From: Trebonia sp963767685
GTDB lineage: Bacteria; Actinomycetota; Actinomycetes; Streptosporangiales; Streptosporangiaceae
Direction of reading: 5' to 3'
Assembly: GCA_963767685.1 (NCBI GenBank)
Contig: CAVYEZ010000005.1
Coordinates: 248,001-312,000 of the forward strand
DNA length: 64,000 nucleotides
Part shown: one piece after another, positions 51,379 to 60,791 of the stretch
Layout: each line of letters starts with the position of its first letter
How positions within the stretch are numbered: the stretch's first letter is position 1
Position numbers and translations under genes: made by a program
Notes under the pieces: generated by a model
What the model was told of the DNA's origin: nothing
Seen by the model: the letters and a program-made list of their open reading frames with translations, nothing else
The model's database searches: none

Positions 51379-52275
51379 TTACAGCGGCGCGACCGCCGAA
51401 GAGAGGGCGGCCGGCGCGTGGACCAGGTCGCCGCGGTTCATGACGGCGACCGGCTTACCGTGGTAGAGCACGTCCACGGCGTTGCCCGGCCCGGCCCGCT
51501 CGGTGAGCCCGTTCAGGCTGTCGACGCGGAAGCAGATCTGGCCGGGCGCCGTGGTCACGCGGCCCGAGGCGCAGCTCAGCTTGAGGTCGTACAGGCCCGG
51601 CTTCGGGTTGAATGGGTTGAACGGTGCCCCGGTCGGCGCGTTCCAGCCGCAGTAGCCGCCGCCGGTCAGGTTGACCAGCTGCTTGTCCTGGGTGACGACG
51701 GCCGAGCCCTTAGCCAGGTACCCGCCGACGGTGAAGGTGCTGCTTACCTGGAACGGCGTCCACCGCAGGTCGATGTTCCCGACGCCGTTGGCGGCCCGCG
51801 GCGCGGTGCACGACATCGCGACGCCGTAGGGCATTGAGGTCACCAGGGTCTTGCCGGAGTGCTTCAGCCACCCGCTCGACCACGCGAACGTCAGGTCGCC
51901 GATGTCCACCGTCAGGTTGTCCGGGTTGACGCGCAGCTTCTTGAACGTCGTGGTGACGTTCTTCCCCGGTGACGCGCCGCCGGCGGTGTACTGCGAGAAG
52001 TTCGCCCCTGGCCCGGTACTGGTGAGGTCGATGTACTCGCGCGGCATGGTGGACATGTCATCGCAGTAAACCGTGAACAGGTTGCCGTTGTTGTAGAGCA
52101 GGTAGTCGCCGTCGGGCGCTTTCACCAGATGCCGGTGAATATCCGCGCAGCTGCTGTAAAACTTCACCGACGAGCCCGGCACCGGCGCTGCCTGCGCCGG
52201 CATCGCCGCCGCGGCCATAGGAACGACCGACAGCGCGAGAATAGGAACAGAATGTCGGAATAGGCTCTTAAACAC
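51379..52275 (-). CDS. Secreted GON-domain protein
   Basis: A 298-residue exported protein. The Sec signal is FKSLFRHSVPILALSVVPMAAAAMPAQA with cleavage after AQA. The mature part matches the GON domain: SCADIHRHLVKAPDGDYLLYNNGNLFTVYCDDMSTMPREYIDL, NFSQYTAGGA and a C-terminal half with KLRVNPDNLTVDIGDLTFAWSSG. Cysteines (SCADI, VYCDD, MSCTAP, GYCGWN, LSCASG, QICFRV) could form three disulfides. GON is best known from the animal ADAMTS9/20 proteases and is also found in secreted actinobacterial proteins; its function in bacteria is unknown. GTG 52275 has AGGAAAGGAG upstream. A clear hairpin terminator follows. Confidence 0.8.
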   Translation of the reverse strand: MFKSLFRHSVPILALSVVPMAAAAMPAQAAPVPGSSVKFYSSCADIHRHLVKAPDGDYLLYNNGNLFTVYCDDMSTMPREYIDLTSTGPGANFSQYTAGGASPGKNVTTTFKKLRVNPDNLTVDIGDLTFAWSSGWLKHSGKTLVTSMPYGVAMSCTAPRAANGVGNIDLRWTPFQVSSTFTVGGYLAKGSAVVTQDKQLVNLTGGGYCGWNAPTGAPFNPFNPKPGLYDLKLSCASGRVTTAPGQICFRVDSLNGLTERAGPGNAVDVLYHGKPVAVMNRGDLVHAPAALSSAVAPL

Positions 52276-52620
52276 GCCTTTCTCCTTTCCTAGGTAACCT
52301 GCCGCCACCGCCAGCCGAACATTAGCAGGCAATTACTAATCGCGCACCTGCGCGCTCGTCATAATGTTCAAGCCGGCCAATTAGTTAGATTCGGAATAAT
52401 GGCGATATCCGGGTTTAAAGGAAGCCACCGGATCATGGTCGCGGGCGGCAAACAGGCCGCGTTAATTCCGGCCCGCCGGGCGGCGGCACGGTTCCCGCCC
52501 TCTTCCCGGGGCCCGCGGCCAGGGGGCGCGCCGGGCGGGCGAACCGGGGGCGAACACGGAATCGGCGCCACGTTATAGTGACTGCCGAAACCGGCCGATC
52601 GTGGAGGAAGGGGCCACCTC

Positions 52621-53415
52621 GTGACCGATCGCGAACCCGTGGTGCCTGGAATCGACGTGACCAGGCCGTCCGTCGCCCGGGTGTATGACTTCTGGCTGGG
52701 CGGGAAGGACAACTTCGCGGTTGACCGGGAGATGGGCGGCCGGATGGCCGAGCTCAACCCGTCGCTGCCGCGCCTTGTCCACGATAACCGGCGGTTCCTG
52801 TGCGACGCCGTCGCCGCCGCGGCCACCGCGGGCGTTGACCAGTTCCTCGACCTGGGCTCCGGGCTCCCCGCGCACCCGGCGGTGCACGAGGCCGCCAGGG
52901 GGGTGCTCCCGGGTGCCCGCGTGTGCTACGTGGACAACGACCCGGCGGCCGCCCTGCACGCGGCGGTGCTGCTCGCCAGCGGTGACGGGCTCGCCGCCGT
53001 CGCGGCGGACCTTACCGAGCCGGAGACGGTGCTAGCCCTCCCCGGCGTGCGGGCCGTGCTCGACTTCGCCAGGCCGGCGGGCATCGTCCTCGGCGCGGTG
53101 CTGCACTTCCTGCCCGCCGACGCGGCCGGGCGGCTGTGCGCGGCCTACCTGAGCCGGGCGGCCCCCGGCTCGTGGCTCATCGTGTCGACCGGCTACTACG
53201 CGGACAAGGGACTCCGCGACCGGGTGCAGGAGGCCGCCACCCACGCCCGGTTCTGGAACCACGACGTCGCGGCCGTGACTGGCTGGCTGGAGGGCCTGCG
53301 CATCGTGCCGCCCGGGGTCTGCGAGGCGGGCCGGTGGATCGCGGGCGTCGGCGGGGTGCCGACGGGGCGGCCGGTGTACCCGCTCGCCGCCGCCGCGATC
53401 AAGACGGGAGACTGA
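52621..53415 (+). CDS. SAM-dependent methyltransferase (Methyltransf_19/DUF574)
   Basis: A 264-residue member of the actinobacterial DUF574 family. The start VVPGIDVTRPSVARVYDFWLGGKDNFAVDREMG is diagnostic, with the GGKDNF motif. The Rossmann part has VDQFLDLGSGLPAHPAVHEAARGVLPGARVCYVDNDPAA, where DLGSG binds S-adenosylmethionine, and PAGIVLGAVLHFLPADAAGRL. Substrates are unknown; streptomycetes and relatives carry many copies. GTG 52621 has GGAGGAAGGGG ahead. It is followed closely by the NUDIX gene. Frame intact. Confidence 0.88.
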   Translation: MTDREPVVPGIDVTRPSVARVYDFWLGGKDNFAVDREMGGRMAELNPSLPRLVHDNRRFLCDAVAAAATAGVDQFLDLGSGLPAHPAVHEAARGVLPGARVCYVDNDPAAALHAAVLLASGDGLAAVAADLTEPETVLALPGVRAVLDFARPAGIVLGAVLHFLPADAAGRLCAAYLSRAAPGSWLIVSTGYYADKGLRDRVQEAATHARFWNHDVAAVTGWLEGLRIVPPGVCEAGRWIAGVGGVPTGRPVYPLAAAAIKTGD

Positions 53416-53521
53416 GGTCGCCGGGCACCGCACGTCCGAACTGCTGGTCCGCGCGTGGCGGGCCGCCGGGCCGTGGCAGGGATGGCTGGCGTGGCGGCTG
53501 CACGCGCGGTTCGGCGTCGGC

Positions 53522-53887
53522 GTGACCGGGATCGTCCGCGCGCCGGACGGGCGGGTGCTGCTGCTGCGGCACCGGCTGTGGCCGGCCGACGGGCAGTGGG
53601 GGTTTCCCAGCGGGTTCGCGCGGCGGGGCGAGACGTTCCCGGAGACCGTCGTCCGGGAGGTCCGCGAGGAGACCGGGCTGACGGTGCGGGTCGGGCGGCT
53701 GCTCGAGCTGCGCAGCGGCTTCCGGTACCGGGTCGAGGCGTACTACGAGGCCGCCCTCGTCGGCGGCGCTGACGGCCTCGTGCTCGACGACCGCGAGGTG
53801 CTCGAGGCGCGGCTGTTCCCGCTCGACGCCCTGCCCGCGGGCATGCCGCCGCTGCACCGGGAGCTCGCGCGGCGCCGGGGCGGGTAG
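53522..53887 (+). CDS. NUDIX hydrolase
   Basis: A NUDIX-domain protein. The box G-x5-E-x7-R-E-U-x-E-E-x-G-U is complete as GFARRGETFPETVVREVREETGLTV. Around it are VTGIVRAPDGRVLLLRHRLWPADGQWGFPSG and LRSGFRYRVEAYYEAALVGG. From GTG 53522 it has 121 residues. In-frame codons upstream read HRTSELLVRAWRAAGPWQGWLAWRLHARFGVG, which look like a real N-terminus, but no ATG, GTG or TTG is present there, so either a rare start or an indel near the methyltransferase stop is involved. It removes nucleoside diphosphate moieties from an unknown substrate. It ends five bases before the end of the convergent oxidoreductase. Confidence 0.78.
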   Translation: MTGIVRAPDGRVLLLRHRLWPADGQWGFPSGFARRGETFPETVVREVREETGLTVRVGRLLELRSGFRYRVEAYYEAALVGGADGLVLDDREVLEARLFPLDALPAGMPPLHRELARRRGG

Positions 53888-53891
53888 CGCG

Positions 53892-55053
53892 TCAGGACAG
53901 GGTGGCGTCGGCCGACTTGTCGTAGGGGCGGATCTCCGCGAGCCTGCCGTCGGCGACCTTGGCACCCCAGTCGGGGTCGGCGAGCACGGCCCGGCCCACG
54001 GCCACCAGGTCGAACTCGCCGCGGGTGAGCAGGTCGACCAGCGGGGCGAGGGTGAGGCTGGGCTGGTTCGCGGCGGGCGACTTGCCGTCGTCGGAGACGC
54101 CAAGGAACGGGGCGGCGACGCCGACCGAGCCGACCGCGATCACCGGGAGGCCGGTCAGGTGCCTGGTCCAGCCGGCCAGGGTGCGGCCGTCGCCGTCGAA
54201 GGCGGGCAGCCAGTAGCGGCGGGTGGAGACGTGGAACATCGACACGCCGGCGTCGGCGAGCGGGGCGAGGAAGGCCGCGAGCTCGCCCGGGTCCTCGCGC
54301 GATCCTGGCGTCGTAGTGGCCGCCCTTCCACTGCGAGAACCGGAACGCGACGGGGAAGTCCGGCCCGACCGCCTCCCTGACGGCGGCCACGACCTCGTAG
54401 GAGAAGCGCACCCGGCCCCTGATGTCGCCGCCGTAGGAGTCGGACCGCCGGTTGGTCTGCGGCCAGTGGAACTGGTCGAGCAGGTAGCCGTGCGCGCCGT
54501 GCAGCTCGACCCCGTCGAAGCCGGCGTCCCTGGCCGCCGCGGCGGCGCGGGCGTAGGCGGCCACGACCGCCTCAAGCTGCCGGGCGGTGGCCGGCTCGCC
54601 CACGGCCGCGCCCGACGCGTTCAGCCCGGACGGTGAGATCACCGGCGCGTCGGGGAACGGACCGCTGCCTGGCTTGCGCGTGGCCCCGGTGTGCCACAGC
54701 TGCGGGAAGATCGCGCCGCCTTCCGCGTGCACGGCGTCGGCGACCTTCCGCCAGCCGGCCAGCGGACGGCCGCCGAAGAACCTCGGCACCCGGCTGCTGC
54801 CGCCGGACCCCTCGTCCACGTAGGTGCCCTCGGTGATCAGCAGGCCGAGCGACGCCGCGCGCCGCGCGTAGTAGGCCGCGACGTCGTCACCGGGGATGCC
54901 GTCCGGAGAAAACTGCCTGGTCATCGGGGCCATCACCAGGCGGTTACGCAGCTTGAGCCCCGCCACGCTCACCGGGTTGAACAGCGGCGTCACGTCGGCG
55001 CCGTCAAGCAGCGTCAGGGGCAGGCTTTCTTCGGCGCGATTCGGTTCCGTCAC
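53892..55053 (-). CDS. NADH:flavin oxidoreductase / old yellow enzyme family (one frameshift)
   Basis: An FMN-dependent TIM-barrel oxidoreductase of about 386 residues. It starts TPLFNPVSVAGLKLRNRLVMAPMTRQFSPDGIPGDD; further motifs are LLITEGTYVD, GGAIFPQLWHTGATRKP, AAARDAGFDGVELHGAHGYLLDQFHWPQTNRRSDSYGG with the catalytic His pair region, and DLVAVGRAVLADPDWGAKV, the phosphate-binding loop. A one-base shift near 54300 (ARIA followed by EDPGELAAFL) splits it; the rest is in register and ends ADATLS. It could reduce enones or act on other activated alkenes. It lacks the Fe-S C-terminal part of the 2,4-dienoyl-CoA reductase group. It is not MftD, whose sequence class is different. Confidence 0.83.
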
Positions 55054-55212
55054 GAGGGTGGCAACGATCTTGGTCCGGGCGGCTATTCCGGATATACGAT
55101 TATTTAGACCGGCAAAGTTCCTTTAGCGAGCCGTCCTGGCCTGGCCCGCGGCCGGGGCCAGGCCTGGCTCCGCGGCCGTAAGAACTGTGACCGTATCGGG
55201 GGAATCGCGGGA

Positions 55213-55662
55213 ATGCCGCTGCGCCCGGCCCGCTGCTCCTACGCCGAGCTGCTGGCCGAGGCCGAGCGGGCGGCGCGGGCGCTGCTCACCCGGTTCACGC
55301 CGGGCGAGCGGGTTGCGGTCTGGGCGCCGAACAGCCCCGAGTGGATCATCCTGGAGTTCGGTGCCGCGCTCGCCGGGCTGACCCTGGTCACCGTCAACCC
55401 GGCCTACCAGGGCGACGAGCTCGTTCACGTCCTCGGGGACTCCGCGGCGGACGGGCTTTTCCATGCCGGGGGCGCCAGCACGACGTCCTTGCCGAGGTCC
55501 GCGGCCGCCTGCCCCGCCTGCGCGACGTCCGGTCGTTCGGCGAGTGGGACGCGTTCACCGCGTCGGGTGACACCAGCGATGACCGCTTCCGGCAAGGTCC
55601 GCAAGGACGCGCTGCGCGACCAGCTCGGCGAGGCGGCCGCGGATCCCTCGCCCGGCAGCTAG
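55213..55662 (+). pseudogene. Acyl-CoA synthetase, internally deleted remnant
   Basis: The N-terminal part of an AMP-binding enzyme is clear: CSYAELLAEAERAARALLTRFTPGERVAVWAPNSPEWIILEFGAALAGLTLVTVNPAYQGDEL. After a one-base shift near 55460 it continues DVLAEVRGRLPRLRDVRSFGEWDAFTASG. The next recognisable piece is the extreme C-terminus, MTASGKVRKDALRDQL, containing the conserved Lys. Roughly 300 residues, including the ATP-binding P-loop and the A5-A8 motifs, are absent, so the product cannot be active. The flanks are normal genes. A true deletion fits better than sequencing error. Confidence 0.7.
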
Positions 55663-55765
55663 AAGCGCGGGGGCCGGAAGAGAAGGCCGCTTACGTTCGG
55701 GATAAACGGCACCCCGGCCGGGCGCGGACGGGCAGCGGGGCGCGGACCTCCGCCCGGGATGCTCG

Positions 55766-56281
55766 TTACTCCTGGTCTTCCGGCTTTTCCGGTGCGCGGT
55801 CGGCGATCAGCTTCGCGAGGTGCTCCAGGTGCTCGGCCAGGTCCTGGTTGGTGACCACGTCGTTGAGCGCGAGGCGGACGGCGGCGAGCTCGCGGGCCAG
55901 GTACTCGGTGTCGGCCTGGGTGCGGGCGGCGACCTGGCGGTCCCGCTCGGTGGTGGCCCGGTCGCGCTCGTCCTGCCGGTTCTGCGCGAGCAGGATCAGC
56001 GGGGCGGCGTAGGCGGCCTGGGTGGAGAAGGCCAGGTTGAGCAGGATGTACGGGTACGGGTCCCAGTGGTGGACGATGACCATGGTGTTGAGCGTGATCC
56101 AGAGGATCACGAACAGCGTCTGGCCGAACAGGTACTTGCCCGTGCCGAGGAACCGGGCCAGGCCCTCGGAGAACCGGCCGAACGCGTCGGCGTCGTACAG
56201 CGACCCCCGCACGGGCGCGCCCTTCGGTACCGACAGGTCGTTCCGGTCGCCGGCGGCGCGAAAGGGGGTGAACCGGGCCAT
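55766..56281 (-). CDS. DUF1003 membrane protein
   Basis: A 171-residue DUF1003 protein: FSEGLARFLGTGKYLFGQTLFVILWITLNT (helix 1), then WDPYPYILLNLAFSTQAAYAAPLILLAQNRQDERDR (helix 2 with the conserved Q-N-R-Q-x-x-R-D), and a charged coiled-coil tail (TEYLARELAAVRLALNDVVTNQDLAEHLEHL). Function unknown. Its ATG overlaps the stop of the MgtE-N/CBS gene as TGATG (56279-56283 on the complementary strand), so the two are translationally coupled, a pairing often seen in actinomycetes. Confidence 0.87.
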   Translation of the reverse strand: MARFTPFRAAGDRNDLSVPKGAPVRGSLYDADAFGRFSEGLARFLGTGKYLFGQTLFVILWITLNTMVIVHHWDPYPYILLNLAFSTQAAYAAPLILLAQNRQDERDRATTERDRQVAARTQADTEYLARELAAVRLALNDVVTNQDLAEHLEHLAKLIADRAPEKPEDQE

Positions 56282-57533
56282 CAGCCGTTGCCTCCCGGCG
56301 TGCCGCCAGTTGGCCGGGCAGCAGCTTGTCGAGCACGTCGTCGACGGTGACCGCGCCGACGAGCCGCCCGGCGCTGTCGCACACGGCGACCCCGATGAGG
56401 TTGTAGGCGGCCAGCCGCGCGGCCAGCTCGCGCTCGGGCAGCTCGGGCCGGACGAAGACCCGCCCCTCGATGCACTCGCCGACCGGGATGGACGGCGCGC
56501 GGCGCAGCAGCCGCTGGAAGCCGACGCTGCCGAGGTAGCGGCCGGTCGGCGTCAGCATCGGCGGCTCGCACACGTAGACCTGCGCGGCGGTACGTGGCCG
56601 GGAGGTCGCGGTCCCTGACCCGGGCCAGCACCTCGGCGACCGGCGTGTCCGGCGCGAAGACGAGCGGCTGGGAGGTCATCAGGCCGCCGGCGGTGGCCTT
56701 GTCGTAGCGCAGCAGCCGGCGCAGGTCCTCCGCCTGCACCGACTGCATCGCGGTGAGCAGGCGCTCCCGCTGCTCGGGGGCATCTCGCCGAGCAGGTCGG
56801 CGGCGTCGTCCGGCTCCATCTCCTCGACCACGTCGGCGCTGCGCTCGACGTCGTCCAGGCTGTCGAGCAGCCGGATCTGGTCCTCCTCGGGCATCTCCTC
56901 GAGCAGGTCGGCCAGTTCCTCGTCGTCGAGGGCGGCGGCCAGCTGGCTGCGCCGGGCCTGCGGCAGCGCCTCGAACGCGCTGGCCAGGTCGGCCGGGGCC
57001 ATCTCGCGCAGGCTGGTGAGCTGCTCCGCGAGCGGGCCGGGCTCGAACAGCTCGCGGCACTGCTCCCAGGGGACGATCTCCGGGCCCGCGCGTGCGCAGC
57101 ATCCGTCCCCTGGTCACGGCGAGCGCGGTCACCTCCCAGCGGTCGCGCGCCAGCTCCCGGTGAGCGATGGCCACGTCGGCGACGGTCCCCGCGGGGGTGC
57201 GGCGGCCGTAGAGGCTGCTCGCCAGCATCTCGCCGGTGCGCTTGGTGAAGGGGTCGAGGTCGACGGTGCCGCCGAGCAGCTGCGCCCCTTCGGCCGACAC
57301 CTCCCTGATCCGGCCGAAGGGGACGAAGATCTGCCTGCGGCGCAGCTGGACGACCAGGCCGAGCGCGCGCGGCGGCTCGGCGCCCGCGACCGGCCAGATG
57401 ACCACGTCGCGGACCCGGCCGATCGCCCGGCCGTCGCTGTCGAGCAGCGGCCGCCCGGTGAGGCGGGCGGTGAACACCTGGGTGTCAGGGTCGGGCCTGG
57501 CGGCGCTTCCTGCGGTCCCGCGGTAGTGGTCAC
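56281..57533 (-). CDS. PRC-barrel / MgtE-N / CBS protein (at least four frameshifts)
   Basis: A cytosolic protein resembling the regulatory half of MgtE magnesium channels without the channel. PRC-barrel-like start: VFTARLTGRPLLDSDGRAIGRVRDVVIWP. MgtE N-domain: MAPADLASAFEALPQARRSQLAAALDDEELADLLEEMPEEDQIRLLDSL and EEMEPDDAADLLGEMP. CBS pair: LRYDKATAGGLMTSQPLVFAPDTPVAEVLARVRD and LLRRAPSIPVGECIEGRVFV, NLIGVAVCDSAGRLVGAVTVDDVLDKLLP. One-base shifts near 57480, 57090, 56780, 56590 and 56310 are needed to join these. The start is GTG 57533 (MTTTAGPQEAPPG) or GTG 57477. All domains appear intact, so sequencing error is likelier than decay. Homologues sense Mg2+ or nucleotides. Confidence 0.72.
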
Positions 57534-57570
57534 CCGACCATTATGATTTGCCTTCCGTCGGCCGTGCGAC

Positions 57571-58041
57571 TCACCGGGCCGAGCCGCAGCCGGTGAACGC
57601 GCAGGCGCCCGCCCTCCTGGCCGATGCGGCGGTGAGCAGGTAGCGGCGCGCCCGCTCGGTGACCGGCACCGCGAGTTCCGCCGCGCCGCCCGCTGGGGCG
57701 ACGCCGACGATCTCGTACCTGCCCGGGCGGAACTTCCCGCGCCCGGTCAGCCGGGGCACGCTGACGGCGCGCGGCTCCGTGAGCGCGGCGGGCAGCAGCG
57801 CCCGGCGCGCGCTGAGCGCGACGAGGACGGGCGTGCCTGACGGGTTGCGCACGGTCACGACGATCAGCGGGGCGCGCCTCGTCCGACGGCACCGTGCCGG
57901 GCCGCTTCCCGGTAGTGAGCGACCGCGGTGACCTTCGCGTCACCGGGGCGGTCGCCGTTTCTGATGCCGTCCGCCACGAGGTAGTACAGGAGCGCGAACA
58001 CGGCCGGCCACCGCGATTATCCAGAAAACATAGGTGAGCAC
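57571..58041 (-). CDS. Small single-helix membrane protein (frameshifted), unknown
   Basis: Reconstructed across two shifts (near 58000 and 57880) the protein begins VLTYVFWIIAVA and FALLYYLVADGIRNGDRPGDAKVTAVAHYREAARHGA, a membrane anchor, then IVVTVRNPSGTPVLVALSARRALLPAALTEPRAVSVPRL, a beta-rich soluble domain ending ARRAGACAFTGCGSAR. I know no family. The intact piece from 57858 to 57571 is 95 residues. GTG 58041 is 31 bases from the MocR start on the other strand, so the palindrome at 58060 may affect both genes. Confidence 0.5.
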
Positions 58042-58059
58042 GGCGTCGAATCTGGCATC

Positions 58060-58085
58060 ATTGGCACTGTCATGACAGTGCCAAT
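58060..58085. promoter_or_regulatory. 26-base perfect palindrome over the MocR start codon
   Basis: Half-site ATTGGCACTGTCA (58060-58072) and its exact complement TGACAGTGCCAAT (58073-58085) meet without a spacer. The ATG of the MocR-type gene (58072-58074) lies at its centre. Binding would block transcription start or elongation of the regulator and could also affect the divergent gene starting at 58041. Confidence 0.8.
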
Positions 58086-59565
58086 TAACAGTGAAGTGGA
58101 CCCGGGTTCCGCGCCGTCGATCGGCCCGGAGGCCCTCGCCGACCTGCTCGGCCGCTGGCCGACGGCGGACGGCGCGCTGTACCGGCTGCTCGCCGCCCGG
58201 ATCGGCCGCCTGGCCGACACCGGGGAGCTGCCCGCGGGCGTCCGGCTGCCGCCGGAGCGGACCCTCGCCGCGTCCCTGTCGGTGTCGCGGAACACGGTCG
58301 CGCTCGCCTACCAGGTGCTGCGCGACGAGGGCATGGCGGCGAGCCGCCAGGGCTCGGGCACCCGCCTGGTCCCGCACCGCACCACCCCGGCGGCCGTGCA
58401 CCGCGCGAACGGGTTCTTCACCGGCCTGCTGTCCGCCCCGCCGGAATTCGACCTGTCCCTCGCCGCGGTCGACTGCGCTCCCCAGGTCGCGGCGGCGCTG
58501 CACGACCCGGCGACCGTCCTTGACGAGTCGCGAGCGGTCGCGGCTGACCCGCGGCACCGGCTACTACCCGTACGGGCTGCCGGAACTGCGCACGGCCATC
58601 GCGTCGATGCTCACCACCGTGCCACGGCGTCCCGACCACCGCGGACCAGGTGCTCGTCACCACGGGCGGCCAGCAGGCCCTTGACCTGCTGCTGCGCTGC
58701 GAGGTGGCGCCCGGGCACCCGGTGGTGACCGACAACCCCACCTACCCGGGGTTCATCGACGCGCTGTACCGAAGCGGCGCGCGGCCGGTCGGCGTGCCGC
58801 CCGGCGACATGGGGCGGCTGGCCGACGCGGTCACCGTGCACCAGCCCGCGCTCGCCTACCTGACCCCGACCCACCAGAACCCGACCGGCCTGGTGCTGCC
58901 CGCCGCCGAGCGGCACGAGATCGTCGCCCTGGCGCGGCGGCATCCCGGCGTCACGTTCATCGACGACATGACCCTGGCCGAGCTGCCGCTCGACCCCGGC
59001 GCGTTCGCGGAAGGGGTCGCGGCCGGCGAGTTCAACGCCGGGCCGCAGCCGCCGCCGCTGGCCGCGCTCGCTCCCCGGCTGCCGAACGTGGTGACCGATC
59101 GGCTCGTTCTCCAAGACGTACTGGGGCGGCTGCGCACCGGCTGGGTGCGCGCCCCCGAGGGGATCATCGCCAGGCTCGCCGCCGCCAAGGCCGCCGCCGA
59201 CCTGGGCTCACCGCCCTTCCAGCAGGCCATCCTCGCGGCGCTGATCCGCTCGTCGCACGAGGAGATCATCGCCTACCGGGCCGACTGGGCCCGGCAGCGG
59301 TACGCGGCCGTCGCGGCGGCGCTCAGCGCGTTACCTGCCCGACTGGGCGTGGACGGCGCCTTCCGGCGGACTGACCCTCTGGGCCCGGCGGCCCGGCGAC
59401 GCCGACTCCGGCGGGTTCGCGCAGGCGGCGCTGCGGCGCGGCGTCGCGGTGGTGCCCGGGCGGCTGCTCTCCGTCTCCGCCGAGCGCTCGCCGTGGCTCC
59501 GGCTGGCCTTCACCCTCTCACCTGACGACCTCACCACCGCGGTCAAGGCCCTCGCCAGCGTCTGA
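58072..59565 (+). CDS. MocR-type PLP-dependent GntR regulator (four frameshifts)
   Basis: A MocR/GabR-type regulator of about 497 residues: GntR winged helix (ALYRLLAARIGRLADTGELPAGVRLPPERTLAASLSVSRNTVALAYQVLRDEGM) followed by an aminotransferase-like domain. PLP-domain motifs: GTGYYPYGLPELRTAIASML, LVTTGGQQALDLLLRCEV, YLTPTHQNPTGLVLPAAERHEIVALARR, FIDDMTLAEL, and the PLP lysine in SFSKTYWGGLRTGWVRAP. Shifts near 58528, 58622, 59097 and 59335 break it, one just before that lysine. All motifs are present after correction, so a working gene is likely. Such regulators sense PLP or amino-acid adducts. The operator palindrome sits on its own start. No PLP-synthesis gene is adjacent. Confidence 0.8.
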
Positions 59566-59640
59566 CTCTCACCTGTTCTTATGACACGGCCCGCCGATCG
59601 GAGTGGCGCCGCCATGAACCCTGGTTTACGATTTTCTGCG

Positions 59641-60779
59641 ATGGCAAGCTGGAATGCGGTTGTTGACGTCTCTAACGTGTGCTGGTCGCCCTACCTGCCG
59701 CCGCTCGGGCGGCAGGCGCCCGTCTGGGACCGGCTCGGCCTCGTCATGTCCGCGTGGCGGGAGCAGCACGGCGCCGACGCGCTGCTCGAGCTCGTGGCCG
59801 ATGACTCGCTGGTGCGGGTGCTCGGCCCGGACGCGCGCTCGTTCCTTGAGCTCAAGCGCGGCGGCGGGATCAGGACCGCGTCCGTCGCGGACGACGAGAT
59901 CCTGCGGCTCGCGCGCACGGCGGGCTGCACGTCATCACCCGCGACCACTACATCGACCACCGCGCGGCGCACCGGTGGATCGACCAGTCGCCCGAGCGGT
60001 TCCACGCCTGGGAGACCGTCGACGGCGTCGGTCCGGCTGGCGCCGCTCGGCATCAGGACCCGCAGCGCGCAGGACGTCTCCCAGGCGCGCGAGGTGAAGG
60101 TGCTGCGCCACGCGGCCAAGCTCGACGCCAGGAACCCGGCGCACCGCAAGATCCTGCAGACCCGCTGGAAGTGCCCGAACACGTCCTGCCGGCAGGCCGC
60201 GCAGTGGCAGGGCCAGCTGCTCGCCTGGCCGGCGATATCCGCCGGAGGGCACCGCGGTCTGCCCTTCCTGCCGGCGGCAACTGGTCGCGCTCGGGCCGCG
60301 CGCGGCGCTGCACGAGGTCGTCGTCGCCGACCTGGAGTCGCAGCAGGAGCATCCTGCGGTTCCCGCTGGAGGTCGACTGCCCGGTGATCGTCGGCCGCGG
60401 CGTGGCGGTCAAGGGCATCGACCTGGCGATGTACGCCGACGGCGGCCGGTCGGTCATCGACACCGTGAGCAGGCAGCACCTGATGATGCGGCTCACCAAC
60501 GCCGGGTCGGCGAACTGGCGGCTGTCGGTGATCGACCTGAACTCCACGAACGGGACCATGGTGCAGCGGTGGGCGGGCAGCGGCTTCGAGCCGGCCAAGC
60601 CGGTCCCTGCCGACCAGGAGACCCACCTGGGCACCAGGGACCAGCTGATCCTCGGCGACACCGTGCTGCTGCGGCTGTCAGGCAAGCGCTACCTCGCCGA
60701 GCCGACCAGCCCCCACCTGGAGATCGAGCGGCTGGCCATGCCGGCCGACGCGACCACCGTCACCCGCAGGCAGCGCTGA
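59641..60779 (+). CDS. NYN-type nuclease - zinc ribbon - FHA domain protein (three frameshifts)
   Basis: Three domains in about 378 residues. Residues 1-125 resemble a NYN/PIN ribonuclease: WNAVVDVSNVCWSPYLPP with the first Asp, LELKRGGGIRTASVADDEILRLARTAGC, then VITRDHYIDHRAAH with further Asp residues. The middle has KCPNTSCRQAAQW and, 24 residues later, VCPSCRRQLVALG, a zinc ribbon. The C-terminus is an FHA domain: VIVGRGVAVKGIDLAMYADG, VSRQHLMMRLTNAGSANWRLSVIDLNSTNGTMVQ, with Arg, Ser-Arg-x-His and Asn-x-Thr-Asn-Gly of the phosphothreonine site. Shifts near 59928, 60030 and 60240-60350 interrupt it. ATG 59641 lies after TACGAT, a possible leaderless -10. It suggests an RNase recruited or switched by Ser/Thr kinase signalling; that role is inference. 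Confidence 0.68.
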
Positions 60780-60791
60780 TACGCTCGGCTA

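Noticed and set aside
53892..55053. Old-yellow-enzyme family gene as a stand-in for the missing MftD
   Set aside because: It uses FMN, but its motifs are those of enoate reductases; MftD belongs to the L-lactate dehydrogenase/FMN-dependent hydroxyacid oxidase family, and the gene is 46 kb away.
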